Origin: JTS-RE37 sp041744575
GTDB taxonomy: Bacteria; Bacteroidota; Bacteroidia; Flavobacteriales; Flavobacteriaceae
Direction of reading: 5' to 3'
Assembly: GCA_041744575.1 (NCBI GenBank)
Contig: JBGTKP010000045.1
Span: forward strand, 1-64,000
Length of the DNA stretch: 64,000 bases
Below the pieces are notes generated by a model that worked only from the letters and a program-made list of their open reading frames with translations, searched no databases and had not been told where the DNA came from. Each line of letters starts with the position of its first letter. Within the stretch, counting starts at the first letter, position 1. Below are positions 40,853 through 48,760 of the stretch, one piece after another. Made by a program: the position numbers and the translations under genes.

Positions 40853-42094
40853 TTGAATTTCGAATATTTTATTGCCAAGCGACTTATACGCGGAAAAGAA
40901 TATAAAATTAGTATATCCGCGCCAATAATAAAAATTGCCATTGCGGCAATTGCTTTGGGTATACTCATGATGCTCGTTGCAATTGCTACCGGGGTTGGAC
41001 TAAAACAAAAAATCCGCGAAAAAGTCGCTGCTTTCAACGGACATGTACAATTGTTTAATTATGATTCGAATCTCTCGGATGTATCTGTGAATCCGGTGTC
41101 AACCCGTCAGGATTTCTATCCGGAATTCACAACGGTCCTGGGTGTCCGACATATCCAGGCGGTGGCTTCAAAAGGAGGCATTATCCGGACACCCGATGCT
41201 TTTGAAGGTGTCATTGCCAAAGGGGTTGGAACCGATTATGACTGGGAGGTATTCAGGGAATATCTGGTAGACGGCAGGCTTCCGGAATTTGGTGGCGACC
41301 TTAATTCTGAAGTACTTATTTCCAGGACCCTCGGTTCCAGGCTGCAAATCAGCACAGGCAGTGATTTTTTCGTTTTTTTTCCTAAAGAAGACGACCCTTT
41401 AAAAAATCCGAACCAACGTAAATTTCATGTGGTCGGAATATATGACAGTGGCTTTGAGGAATTTGACAGTTCCTATATTTTCATTGATCTGCGTCACATT
41501 CAACAAATGAATAAATGGACGAATGACCAGGTAGGGAACTTTGAAATTTTTCTGGAGAATTTCGATATGATCGATGAAAAAGCTCTTGAAATATATGCAA
41601 TGACCCTCTCCACCCTCGATACCCAGACGATTAAGAATAAATACTATCAGATATTTGAATGGATTGGATTGTTCGATTTTAATATTGCCCTCATCATTGG
41701 TATCATGATCTTTGTAGGCGGCATTAATATGATAACCGCCCTGCTGGTACTGATCCTGGAGCGTACCCAGATGATCGGAATCCTCAAAGCCCTTGGCGCC
41801 TCAGACTGGAGTATCCGCAAGGTGTTCCTGTATAATGCCACTTACCTTATTACCATAGGATTGTTATGGGGAAACTTATTGGGTCTTGGAACGATCTGGT
41901 TACAGTCGCAATACCGTATTTTTAAATTTCCCAATCCACAGGAATATTATATTGAATATATTCCGGTGCATATAGATCCGGGAACCATTTTGCTATTAAA
42001 TACAGGAGTGCTCGTGCTGTGTGTTCTCATGCTTCTAATTCCTTCTTACATCATTACCAGGATTACCCCGGTAAGAGCCATAAAATTCGAATAA
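40853..42094 (+). CDS. FtsX-like ABC transporter permease
   Basis: A 413-residue inner-membrane permease with a TTG start (MNFEYFIAKRLIRGKEYK). Helix 1 (about 24-46) is followed by a periplasmic MacB-PCD-like domain (about 47-265) and three more helices (about 270-300, 320-350, 375-400). The end ITRITPVRAIKFE is typical of LolE/MacB permeases. It should work with an ATPase for lipoprotein release or small-molecule export, but no ATPase gene is adjacent. Its start is 3 bases from that of the divergent DUF1343 gene. Confidence 0.88.
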   Translation: MNFEYFIAKRLIRGKEYKISISAPIIKIAIAAIALGILMMLVAIATGVGLKQKIREKVAAFNGHVQLFNYDSNLSDVSVNPVSTRQDFYPEFTTVLGVRHIQAVASKGGIIRTPDAFEGVIAKGVGTDYDWEVFREYLVDGRLPEFGGDLNSEVLISRTLGSRLQISTGSDFFVFFPKEDDPLKNPNQRKFHVVGIYDSGFEEFDSSYIFIDLRHIQQMNKWTNDQVGNFEIFLENFDMIDEKALEIYAMTLSTLDTQTIKNKYYQIFEWIGLFDFNIALIIGIMIFVGGINMITALLVLILERTQMIGILKALGASDWSIRKVFLYNATYLITIGLLWGNLLGLGTIWLQSQYRIFKFPNPQEYYIEYIPVHIDPGTILLLNTGVLVLCVLMLLIPSYIITRITPVRAIKFE

Positions 42095-42147
42095 CCGGCC
42101 CAGCTTCAAAATCAGCTTTGTTGGAAATACGGTTCCATATTTAATTT

Positions 42148-42155
42148 TAACTTTG
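42148..42155 (+). promoter_or_regulatory. Promoter -7 box of the cysteine-synthase-like gene
   Basis: TAACTTTG is an exact TAnnTTTG match; TTTG at 42117-42120 is a distant -33 candidate (27 bases). The expected ~55-base leader contains a 7-bp hairpin, CCGGAAA (42170-42176) with TTTCCGG (42180-42186). Confidence 0.4.
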
Positions 42156-42217
42156 CATCAGCAGGACTGCCGGAAATTTTTTCCGGGTCGCTATAAAAGA
42201 ATGGTATCCTCATAACA

Positions 42218-43198
42218 ATGAAATACGCAGAAAATATCCTGGAAACCGTGGGTAACACGCCTCTGGTTCGTTTGAACAGACTGACAAAAGAATTGCCCTG
42301 CCTGGTATTAGCCAAATACGAAACCTTCAACCCAGGCAATTCTGTGAAAGATCGGATGGCAATTCAAATGGTGAAGGATGCCGAGGACTCCGGACTTTTG
42401 AAAAAGGGCGGGACCATTATAGAGGCGACTTCGGGCAATACAGGGATGGGACTGGCTTTGGTTGCCGTTACCAAAGGATACAAAATGATCTGTGTGATCA
42501 GTGACAAGCAATCCAGGGAAAAAATAGACATTCTTAAAGCCATGGGCAGCGAAGTCCATATCTGCCCGACGGATGTCGCTCCGGAAGATCCCAGGAGCTA
42601 TTACTCAACTGCAAAAAGACTGGCCGGAGAGATTCCTGATTCCTGGTATGCGAATCAATATGACAATCTCTCCAATACAAAGGCTCATTTTCTTTCCACA
42701 GGGCCTGAGATATGGGAACAAACTGAAGGTAAAATCACTCATTTCGTTGTGGGTGTGGGGACAGGAGGAACTGTTTCCGGGGTGGGTAGCTACCTGAAAT
42801 CTCAAAATTCTGATATCAGGGTCTGGGGTGTCGACACCTATGGCTCGGTTTTTAAAAAATACCACGAAACAGGGATTTTTGATAAGGAAGAAATTTATCC
42901 GTATACCACTGAGGGTATTGGAGAGGATATCCTTCCGAAAAATGTGAATTTTGATTTGATAGATGGGTTTACAAAAGTTACCGATAAGGATGCAGCCGTC
43001 TATACCCGACGCCTTGCAAAAGAAGAAGGGATGTTCCTGGGAAATTCTGCAGGAGCCGCTGTCAAGGGGGTATTACAACTTAAGAAGCACTTCACCAAAG
43101 ATGATGTAGTGGTGGTTTTATTTCACGACCATGGCAGTCGATATGTGGCGAAGATTTTCAATGACGACTGGATGCGTGAGAAGGGTTTTCTGGATTGA
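42218..43198 (+). CDS. PLP-dependent cysteine synthase / cystathionine beta-synthase-like enzyme
   Basis: A 326-residue fold type II PLP enzyme. The PLP lysine is in NPGNSVKDRMAI, the substrate-binding loop is EATSGNTGMGLA, and the phosphate cup is VGVGTGGTVSGVG. These match both O-acetylserine sulfhydrylases and the catalytic core of cystathionine beta-synthase; it lacks CBS domains. It therefore makes cysteine or cystathionine, and the sequence alone does not decide which. It converges on the DUF1080 gene with one base between stops. Confidence 0.88.
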   Translation: MKYAENILETVGNTPLVRLNRLTKELPCLVLAKYETFNPGNSVKDRMAIQMVKDAEDSGLLKKGGTIIEATSGNTGMGLALVAVTKGYKMICVISDKQSREKIDILKAMGSEVHICPTDVAPEDPRSYYSTAKRLAGEIPDSWYANQYDNLSNTKAHFLSTGPEIWEQTEGKITHFVVGVGTGGTVSGVGSYLKSQNSDIRVWGVDTYGSVFKKYHETGIFDKEEIYPYTTEGIGEDILPKNVNFDLIDGFTKVTDKDAAVYTRRLAKEEGMFLGNSAGAAVKGVLQLKKHFTKDDVVVVLFHDHGSRYVAKIFNDDWMREKGFLD

Positions 43199-43199
43199 C

Positions 43200-44081
43200 C
43201 TATCGGTACTTACAGCAATCGGCATCGGGATTGATATAGTAGGCTTTGTAGTTGGCCGCCTTCGGATCCATACATCCCTGAAGGTTGCGGATTCTGATAT
43301 GTCGAAAATCGACAGGCTGTCCTTCACTTTGCAAGGCTATGAACCCTTCTTTCAACAACACCCCATCCTTTTTGAATGCCGGATCATACCGGTTGACAAC
43401 GCCTCCCCCTATCTGCGGTTTGGAATATTCCAGTACCTTTTCTCCATTGACAAAATGAGTGATCAGGGAATCACCCAAGATAATGACGGCTGCTTTAACC
43501 CACTGATCCCCGAAAAAAGTGGGAGATGAGGAATTGATACAATGCCGCGGATCAATCCTGCCCTGATAGACAACATCCGTTCCCGGAGAGCACAAATTTC
43601 CCGTCGGCCTTTCCTCTCCCTCTATTACTCCTGCCAGCATCTGGAATTCTACTGAAATCGGCCAGTCCTGTTCTTTGGGCATGGTATGGGGATCCTGTGA
43701 ATGAAACATGACGCCGCTATTCTTAAGGGTATAGTCCGGGGCCCCCGGATAAAGATTCCCCAGAATACGGTACTCGAATTGCAATTCGTAATAGGAGTAC
43801 GGCTGTTTATAATATAAATGCCCGAATCTGTCATTAAAATCACCTTCATACAGATCATACCGAACCTGGATCACACTGTCCTCCACCCTGAAAGTGTCCC
43901 CGTAATTCTCCCCAACTTCGTAATGATGGATTTTGGTGATCCAATCCTTCAGATCCTTTCCGTTGAAGAGGTCCTGCCACCCCTCCTCCGCCTTATGTTC
44001 CTGGGAGTAGGTAATTCCTTCACCCTGAAGCATCAGCAGTATCAAAATCAGCCGCACGGCCAGCCAGTTTACAGACATCAT
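43200..44081 (-). CDS. DUF1080 exported protein with a C-terminal cysteine tag
   Basis: A 293-residue protein with a signal peptide (RLILILLMLQGEGITYSQ). The DUF1080 (3-keto-disaccharide hydrolase / concanavalin-like) domain spans about 35-255, with GWQDLFNGKDLKDWI at its start and FIALQSEGQPVDFRHIRIRNL at its end. The last 25 residues (LQGCMDPKAANYKAYYINP then DADCCKYR) resemble a flavobacterial 'GCxDPxAxNY' repeat found in surface proteins. Likely periplasmic or surface carbohydrate handling. Confidence 0.8.
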   Translation of the reverse strand: MMSVNWLAVRLILILLMLQGEGITYSQEHKAEEGWQDLFNGKDLKDWITKIHHYEVGENYGDTFRVEDSVIQVRYDLYEGDFNDRFGHLYYKQPYSYYELQFEYRILGNLYPGAPDYTLKNSGVMFHSQDPHTMPKEQDWPISVEFQMLAGVIEGEERPTGNLCSPGTDVVYQGRIDPRHCINSSSPTFFGDQWVKAAVIILGDSLITHFVNGEKVLEYSKPQIGGGVVNRYDPAFKKDGVLLKEGFIALQSEGQPVDFRHIRIRNLQGCMDPKAANYKAYYINPDADCCKYR

Positions 44082-44216
44082 TTGAAAGTGAATGTTTTTG
44101 AAAGATAATCCAATAGCGGTGAATTCCCAAACCCAGCCAGGGCAGGTGGCAGGATTTTGGGTGGAAGTATCGCGTTCTGCAGTATTTTGAATATCTTATG
44201 CACTGGTAAAAGCGAT

Positions 44217-44999
44217 ATGATTACATGGCAATTCTCGAATGCTACAGTTCGTATTGATGCCGGCGAACTAGTGGGTTATATGGTGGATGGACATGAGTTT
44301 ATTCATCAGAAAGGCACGGCGGGTTGGGGTCATTCCGATACGGAAATGTTTCCTGTCATCGGACCTACTTCGGATGCCGGATTCAGGGTACAGGTTTCAA
44401 AAGGAAATGCCATACAGGACCAGCACGGTCTGCTGAGAGAGTTGGAATATCAATTGGTTTCCGAGGCATCTGGCAAAGCGGTCTTTAGTAAAAAATACCG
44501 GGCGGGAACCCCTGTTCGTAACAGTAAGTTTCCGGATAAATCTACCGCTGAATGGCTGGTATGGCCCTATGATTTTGAATTCTGTAAGACCTATAAACTA
44601 GATGAAAAGGGGCTTCATCTGAATTTCACCGTTTCAGGAGAAAAGGATATGCCTTACATGTTGGGCTATCATCCCGCCTTTCAATTATATACGGAAGCGC
44701 CTAAAATTATAACTCCTGACAGAGTGATCGGACTCAGGGAAGTAATGGAAGCAGGGAGCCGGGCCCTCCCGGTTCCGGACTGTCAATCCCTTATGCTCAG
44801 AGACCAAAGGGACTTAGAAATAGTTTCCCGGGGGTTCACTCATTTTATGCTTTGGACAGAGGTGCCAAATATGTTGTGTATTGAACCCATTACCTTTTAT
44901 CCCTATTCAGTCCCCCAGCACAAACTGCATGAGGGCTTTGACTATTTGCGGGAATCTCCTTCCGGATATGAGGTCTCACTGATACCCAAGCCTTTCTGA
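44217..44999 (+). CDS. Aldose 1-epimerase family protein
   Basis: A 260-residue galactose-mutarotase-like protein from ATG 44217 (MITWQFSNATVRIDAGELVG). Catalytic-type residues are visible in GWGHSDTEMFPVIGPT and LGYHPAFQLYTE (His) and in CIEPITFYPYS (Glu). It is probably cytoplasmic and converts alpha and beta anomers of a hexose or a sugar derivative. Its sugar is unknown. A link to the fucose operon 5 kb downstream is only a guess. Confidence 0.8.
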   Translation: MITWQFSNATVRIDAGELVGYMVDGHEFIHQKGTAGWGHSDTEMFPVIGPTSDAGFRVQVSKGNAIQDQHGLLRELEYQLVSEASGKAVFSKKYRAGTPVRNSKFPDKSTAEWLVWPYDFEFCKTYKLDEKGLHLNFTVSGEKDMPYMLGYHPAFQLYTEAPKIITPDRVIGLREVMEAGSRALPVPDCQSLMLRDQRDLEIVSRGFTHFMLWTEVPNMLCIEPITFYPYSVPQHKLHEGFDYLRESPSGYEVSLIPKPF

Positions 45000-45158
45000 T
45001 GCCCTTATCTTTGGTCAGCATTTAATTTATGGAAAGTCGAACGCCATTTTCATGTGATTCGACCCATTTCCGGGCTTTAGAGAAGGAAATCAGGTCCCCA
45101 TTATCCGAAATATCAGCTTGGTCCGGCCATCTTCAAGATGAGGCTGCACCGTATTCCC

Positions 45159-45188
45159 TTTGTAATTATCCATTTAGTGCTAAATTTG
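45159..45188 (+). promoter_or_regulatory. Promoter of sulP abutting its ATG
   Basis: TTTG (45159-45162) and TAAATTTG (45181-45188, exact TAnnTTTG) are 18 bases apart, and the ATG is at 45193. The expected transcript start coincides with the start codon. A 13-base inverted repeat, CATCTT-C-AAGATG (45128-45140), lies 18 bases further upstream and may be an operator. Confidence 0.5.
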
Positions 45189-45192
45189 ACCG

Positions 45193-46923
45193 ATGCAACG
45201 TTTGGTTCCCATTCTTCACTGGCTTCCCAGGTATCGGAAAAGAGACTTTCCCAGCGATGTAATAGCAGGGCTGACAGTGGGTATAGTCATCATACCTCAG
45301 GGAATGGCCTATGCGCTCATTGCCGGACTTCCCCCTGTATACGGCTTATATGCTTCCCTGTTTCCGGTATTGGTTTATGCTTTTATGGGAACCTCGAGGC
45401 ATATCGCAGTAGGTCCGGTGGCCCTTGATTCCCTGTTAGTAGGAATGGGCCTTGGAACCCTTGCTATCTCGGGAATTCAGCAATATCTTTCGATGGCCAT
45501 ACTGCTGACATTTTTAGTGGGTGCCATCCAGTTCGGCCTGGGAATTCTCCGGATGGGTTTTCTGGTCAATTTCCTATCAAGACCTGTAATTAGCGGTTTT
45601 ACATCGGCAGCCGCCGTGATCATCATTTTTAGCCAGGTCAAGCATCTCTTTGGGATCAATATCCACAGTGCCGGGCAGGTTCAGACGATCCTTGTGAATA
45701 TCTACCAGAATGTACGCGACAGCAACATTTTTGACCTGTGCATGGGCTTTGGCGGGATCTTGATATTGGTCGGGCTGAAAAAACTCCACACGCGTATCCC
45801 TTCCATCTTATTGGTAGTGGTTCTTAGTATTCTGATCGTTTTTCTTTTCGGGCTGGAATCACATGGTATCCAGATTGTGGGAGACATTCCTGCAGGCCTG
45901 CCATCCCTGCAGATGCCGGATTTTAATCTGACGCTTATGTCAGATTTGGGGCCTGTAGCGCTCACCCTCGCGCTTATCGGATATCTTGAAGCCATATCCA
46001 TTGGAAAAGGCATAGAGGAGAAACTCAATATGGACACCATCATCCCCAATCAGGAATTGATAGCCCTTGGCAGCGCGAATATGATAGGTTCATTTTTTCA
46101 GTCTTTTCCTGTAACGGCAGGCTTTTCACGTTCTGCCATCAGCTTTAAGGCAGGCACAAAAACGAATGTTGCTGGTATGTTTACCGTTTTGTTGGTAGTT
46201 GTGACCCTGTTGTTTCTTACCCCTGTCTTCTACTACATGCCGAAGGCCATTCTCGCCAGTATTATCATGGTCTCCGTAGTTGGATTAATTGATATTCCCT
46301 ATGCCAAAAGCCTTTGGAAACACAGGAAGGATGAATTTGCCGTGTTGATCATTACCGTGGTCATCACCCTTTTTATGGGCATTATCCAGGGCATGCTCAC
46401 AGGGGTGCTGATATCGCTGCTGTTGATGGTATACAGGAGTTCCAAACCTCATTTTGCCATCCTGGGCCATATAAAAGGCACTGATTATTTTAAGAATGTC
46501 GACCGGTTCAATGAAGAGGTAATAATCAGGGAGGACCTCCTGATCGTTCGGTTCGATGCGCAACTGTATTTCGGCAATTCCTCCTACTTTAAACAGCAAC
46601 TCTACAGATTTATTGACGAAAAGGGGCCTCAGTTGAAAGGAGTGATATTAAATGCGGATGCCATCAATTACATTGATGCGAGTGGCGCACAGATGCTTAT
46701 AAAGGTGATCAGAAATATTCACGAAATGGGATTGCAATTCTACATAGCAGGGGCTATAGGACCTACAAGAGATATCATTTTCAGCAGTGGCATCATTACC
46801 GAACTGCATCGGGAATTTTTGTTCGTCCAAACAAAGGATGCCGTCGATTATTTTGACAAACCATATACCGTATCCGGAATACGGGCGCGGCTTGCCTACC
46901 AGAACAGGGCGAAAAGGCGATAA
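45193..46923 (+). CDS. SulP-family anion transporter with STAS domain
   Basis: A 576-residue membrane protein. About 11-14 membrane segments occupy residues 20-430, with IIPQGMAYALIAGLPPVYGLYASL and GYLEAISIGKGIEEK as family signatures. A cytoplasmic STAS domain follows (about 445-560), with its possible phosphorylation site in INYIDASGAQML. SulP proteins move sulfate, bicarbonate or dicarboxylates. The MBL-rhodanese gene is 52 bases downstream, so a sulfur role is plausible but sulfate specificity is not shown. Confidence 0.88.
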   Translation: MQRLVPILHWLPRYRKRDFPSDVIAGLTVGIVIIPQGMAYALIAGLPPVYGLYASLFPVLVYAFMGTSRHIAVGPVALDSLLVGMGLGTLAISGIQQYLSMAILLTFLVGAIQFGLGILRMGFLVNFLSRPVISGFTSAAAVIIIFSQVKHLFGINIHSAGQVQTILVNIYQNVRDSNIFDLCMGFGGILILVGLKKLHTRIPSILLVVVLSILIVFLFGLESHGIQIVGDIPAGLPSLQMPDFNLTLMSDLGPVALTLALIGYLEAISIGKGIEEKLNMDTIIPNQELIALGSANMIGSFFQSFPVTAGFSRSAISFKAGTKTNVAGMFTVLLVVVTLLFLTPVFYYMPKAILASIIMVSVVGLIDIPYAKSLWKHRKDEFAVLIITVVITLFMGIIQGMLTGVLISLLLMVYRSSKPHFAILGHIKGTDYFKNVDRFNEEVIIREDLLIVRFDAQLYFGNSSYFKQQLYRFIDEKGPQLKGVILNADAINYIDASGAQMLIKVIRNIHEMGLQFYIAGAIGPTRDIIFSSGIITELHREFLFVQTKDAVDYFDKPYTVSGIRARLAYQNRAKRR

Positions 46924-46949
46924 TGGAATGCCTTCCGGAAATTATGGCG

Positions 46950-46957
46950 TATTTTTG
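46950..46957 (+). promoter_or_regulatory. Promoter -7 box of the MBL-rhodanese gene
   Basis: TATTTTTG is an exact TAnnTTTG match. Transcription would start near 46963, 13 bases before the ATG at 46976. No convincing -33 box is seen. It allows expression apart from sulP. Confidence 0.4.
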
Positions 46958-46975
46958 AATACAAAAGGGATCGGA

Positions 46976-48388
46976 ATGCATATAGAGCAAATTTATACGG
47001 GATGTCTTGCCCAGGGCGCATACTATATTAAGAGTAAGGATGAGGTGGCCATAGTGGATCCGCTTCGTGAGGTTACCCCTTATCTTCAGCGTGCCAAAAA
47101 TGACGAAGCCAAGATCAAATATGTTTTTGAAACACATTTTCATGCCGACTTTGTAAGTGGACACATTACGCTTGCAAAGGAAACAGGCGCTCCGATCATA
47201 TACGGCCCGGAAGCCAACCCTGCATTCAGCGCATATATCGCAAAAGACGGTCAGGTGTTCCCCCTGGGAGATTGCACTATCGTCGTGCTTCACACCCCTG
47301 GTCATACCCTGGAAAGCACCACCTATCTCCTCAGGGATGCAGATGGAAAAGATCGGGCTATTTTTTCTGGAGATACATTGTTTTTGGGCGATGTCGGAAG
47401 ACCAGACCTGGCTCAGAAATCAACGGCGATCACAAAAGAGGACCTTGCGGGAATGTTGTTTGACAGCCTCCGGAATAAAATAATGCCGCTCTCTGATGAC
47501 GTCATTGTATACCCTGCCCATGGGGCCGGTTCGGCCTGCGGCAAAAGTATGATGAAACAAACAGTGGATACCCTTGGAAATCAGAAAAAGGTAAATTATG
47601 CGCTGAGGGCAGATATGACCAGGAAAGAATTCATTGATGAGGTCACAGAGGGCCTGCTGCCACCTCCCAAATACTTTCCTCTGAACGTGAAACTGAACAA
47701 GGAAGGCTATGAAGACGTCAGCGAAGTGATTAAAAGAGGTACACGAGCATTGTCGGCGGAGATGTTTGACCTTGTTGCGAATGAAACCGGGGCGGTTGTC
47801 CTGGATGTCAGGCACCAGGACGAGTTTGCCGAAGGCCATATCCCCAATTCAATTTTTATCGGTCTCCATGGCGACTTTGCTCCGTGGGTGGGTGCACTCA
47901 TTGCCGATGTGAAACAACCGCTCCTTCTGGTAACGCCTGTGGGCACGGAAGAGGAAACGGTCACCCGGTTGTCAAGAGTTGGATTTGACCAGACAATTGG
48001 CTATCTGGATGGTGGATTTGATGCGTGGAAGTCGGCCGGGATGGATACTGAGGCGATTGGCAGTATTGAAGCCTCTGTCCTGAAAGTTCGTTCTGAATCT
48101 GAGAACATCCCCATCTTTGATGTCCGCAGAAAAAATGAATTTGACACGGAATACATAATGGCAGCCTCAAATACCCCACTTGATTCCCTAAACGAACACA
48201 TGGCTGAATTTCCCAAGGAATCCACCTTCTATCTCCATTGCGCGAGTGGGTATCGCTCCATCATGGCAGCCTCCATTCTCAAGAGCCGCGGAATTCATAA
48301 CCTCGCAAACGTTCAGGGAGGATTCCCGGCCCTCAAAAATTCAGGAATGCCAGTAGGCAGTTATGAGGCGCCGACTGCCAAGGACTGA
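46976..48388 (+). CDS. Metallo-beta-lactamase-fold / double rhodanese protein (persulfide dioxygenase-like)
   Basis: A 470-residue protein from ATG 46976 (MHIEQIYTGCLAQGAYYIKS). The MBL domain (about 1-230) has His54, His56 and Asp58 in THFHADF, His110 in HTPGH and Asp133 in SGDTLF. Phe59 replaces the His that follows Asp in most MBL enzymes, consistent with a single-iron ETHE1-type site. Two rhodanese domains follow: the first (about 260-355) lacks an active-site Cys (VTPVGTEEE), and the second (about 370-465) keeps it in HCASGYRS. It probably oxidises persulfides formed from sulfide or cysteine. Confidence 0.85.
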   Translation: MHIEQIYTGCLAQGAYYIKSKDEVAIVDPLREVTPYLQRAKNDEAKIKYVFETHFHADFVSGHITLAKETGAPIIYGPEANPAFSAYIAKDGQVFPLGDCTIVVLHTPGHTLESTTYLLRDADGKDRAIFSGDTLFLGDVGRPDLAQKSTAITKEDLAGMLFDSLRNKIMPLSDDVIVYPAHGAGSACGKSMMKQTVDTLGNQKKVNYALRADMTRKEFIDEVTEGLLPPPKYFPLNVKLNKEGYEDVSEVIKRGTRALSAEMFDLVANETGAVVLDVRHQDEFAEGHIPNSIFIGLHGDFAPWVGALIADVKQPLLLVTPVGTEEETVTRLSRVGFDQTIGYLDGGFDAWKSAGMDTEAIGSIEASVLKVRSESENIPIFDVRRKNEFDTEYIMAASNTPLDSLNEHMAEFPKESTFYLHCASGYRSIMAASILKSRGIHNLANVQGGFPALKNSGMPVGSYEAPTAKD

Positions 48389-48402
48389 CTCAGTTCTCTG
48401 AG
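48389..48402 (+). terminator. Small hairpin after the MBL-rhodanese gene
   Basis: CTCAG (48389-48393) pairs with CTGAG (48398-48402) around TTCT, just after the stop. There is no T-run, so termination here would be weak. Confidence 0.25.
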
Positions 48403-48608
48403 ACAAAGCACCACTACCCGTATTTGCGCTAAAAAAGGAGGCGAAATTTGGGCAAAGTATGCTTATTTTGGTTATATTTAATAAGAAAAATATCACAAGT
48501 CCCCCAGGTGATATTGATACATTGGCATCCGGGCTCAGACTTAACCGACAGTTAATCGATCAGAGGTTTCTTCTGCCGCCAACATCTCAACGGATCCCGC
48601 AATACGGA

Positions 48609-48710
48609 ATGAATATGGATCTAATCTGGATGTATATCATTTTTGTTTTTGCCATCTTCATGTTGTGGTTGTGGTTCATCATTCGCATGTATAAAAAGCT
48701 TAAAGAATGA
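48609..48710 (+). CDS. Single-helix mini membrane protein, 33 aa
   Basis: From ATG 48609 the frame gives 33 residues: MNMDLIWMYIIFVFAIFMLW and then LWFIIRMYKKLKE. This is one long hydrophobic helix followed by a Lys/Arg-rich tail, oriented with the C-terminus inside. The same frame opens upstream at 48459, but the 50 extra residues look unlike a real protein. Mini-proteins of this form often regulate or stabilise transporters or oxidases. It is not recognised; confidence rests on the protein-like shape only. Confidence 0.4.
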   Translation: MNMDLIWMYIIFVFAIFMLWLWFIIRMYKKLKE

Positions 48711-48720
48711 TTTCTCCATG

Positions 48721-48759
48721 CTCTGAGAACTAATATTGGCATCACTTCTAATCTCAGAG
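48721..48759. terminator. Inverted repeat between convergent genes
   Basis: CTCTGAGA (48721-48728) and TCTCAGAG (48752-48759) are exact complements 23 bases apart, filling the gap between the mini membrane protein and the convergent exonuclease gene. It may end transcription from both sides, although there is no T-run. Confidence 0.35.
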
Positions 48760-48760
48760 T

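Noticed and set aside
45036..45063. GTCGAA/TTCGAC inverted repeat upstream of sulP
   Set aside because: The 6-bp arms are 16 bases apart and lie more than 100 bases before the promoter; such repeats occur by chance.
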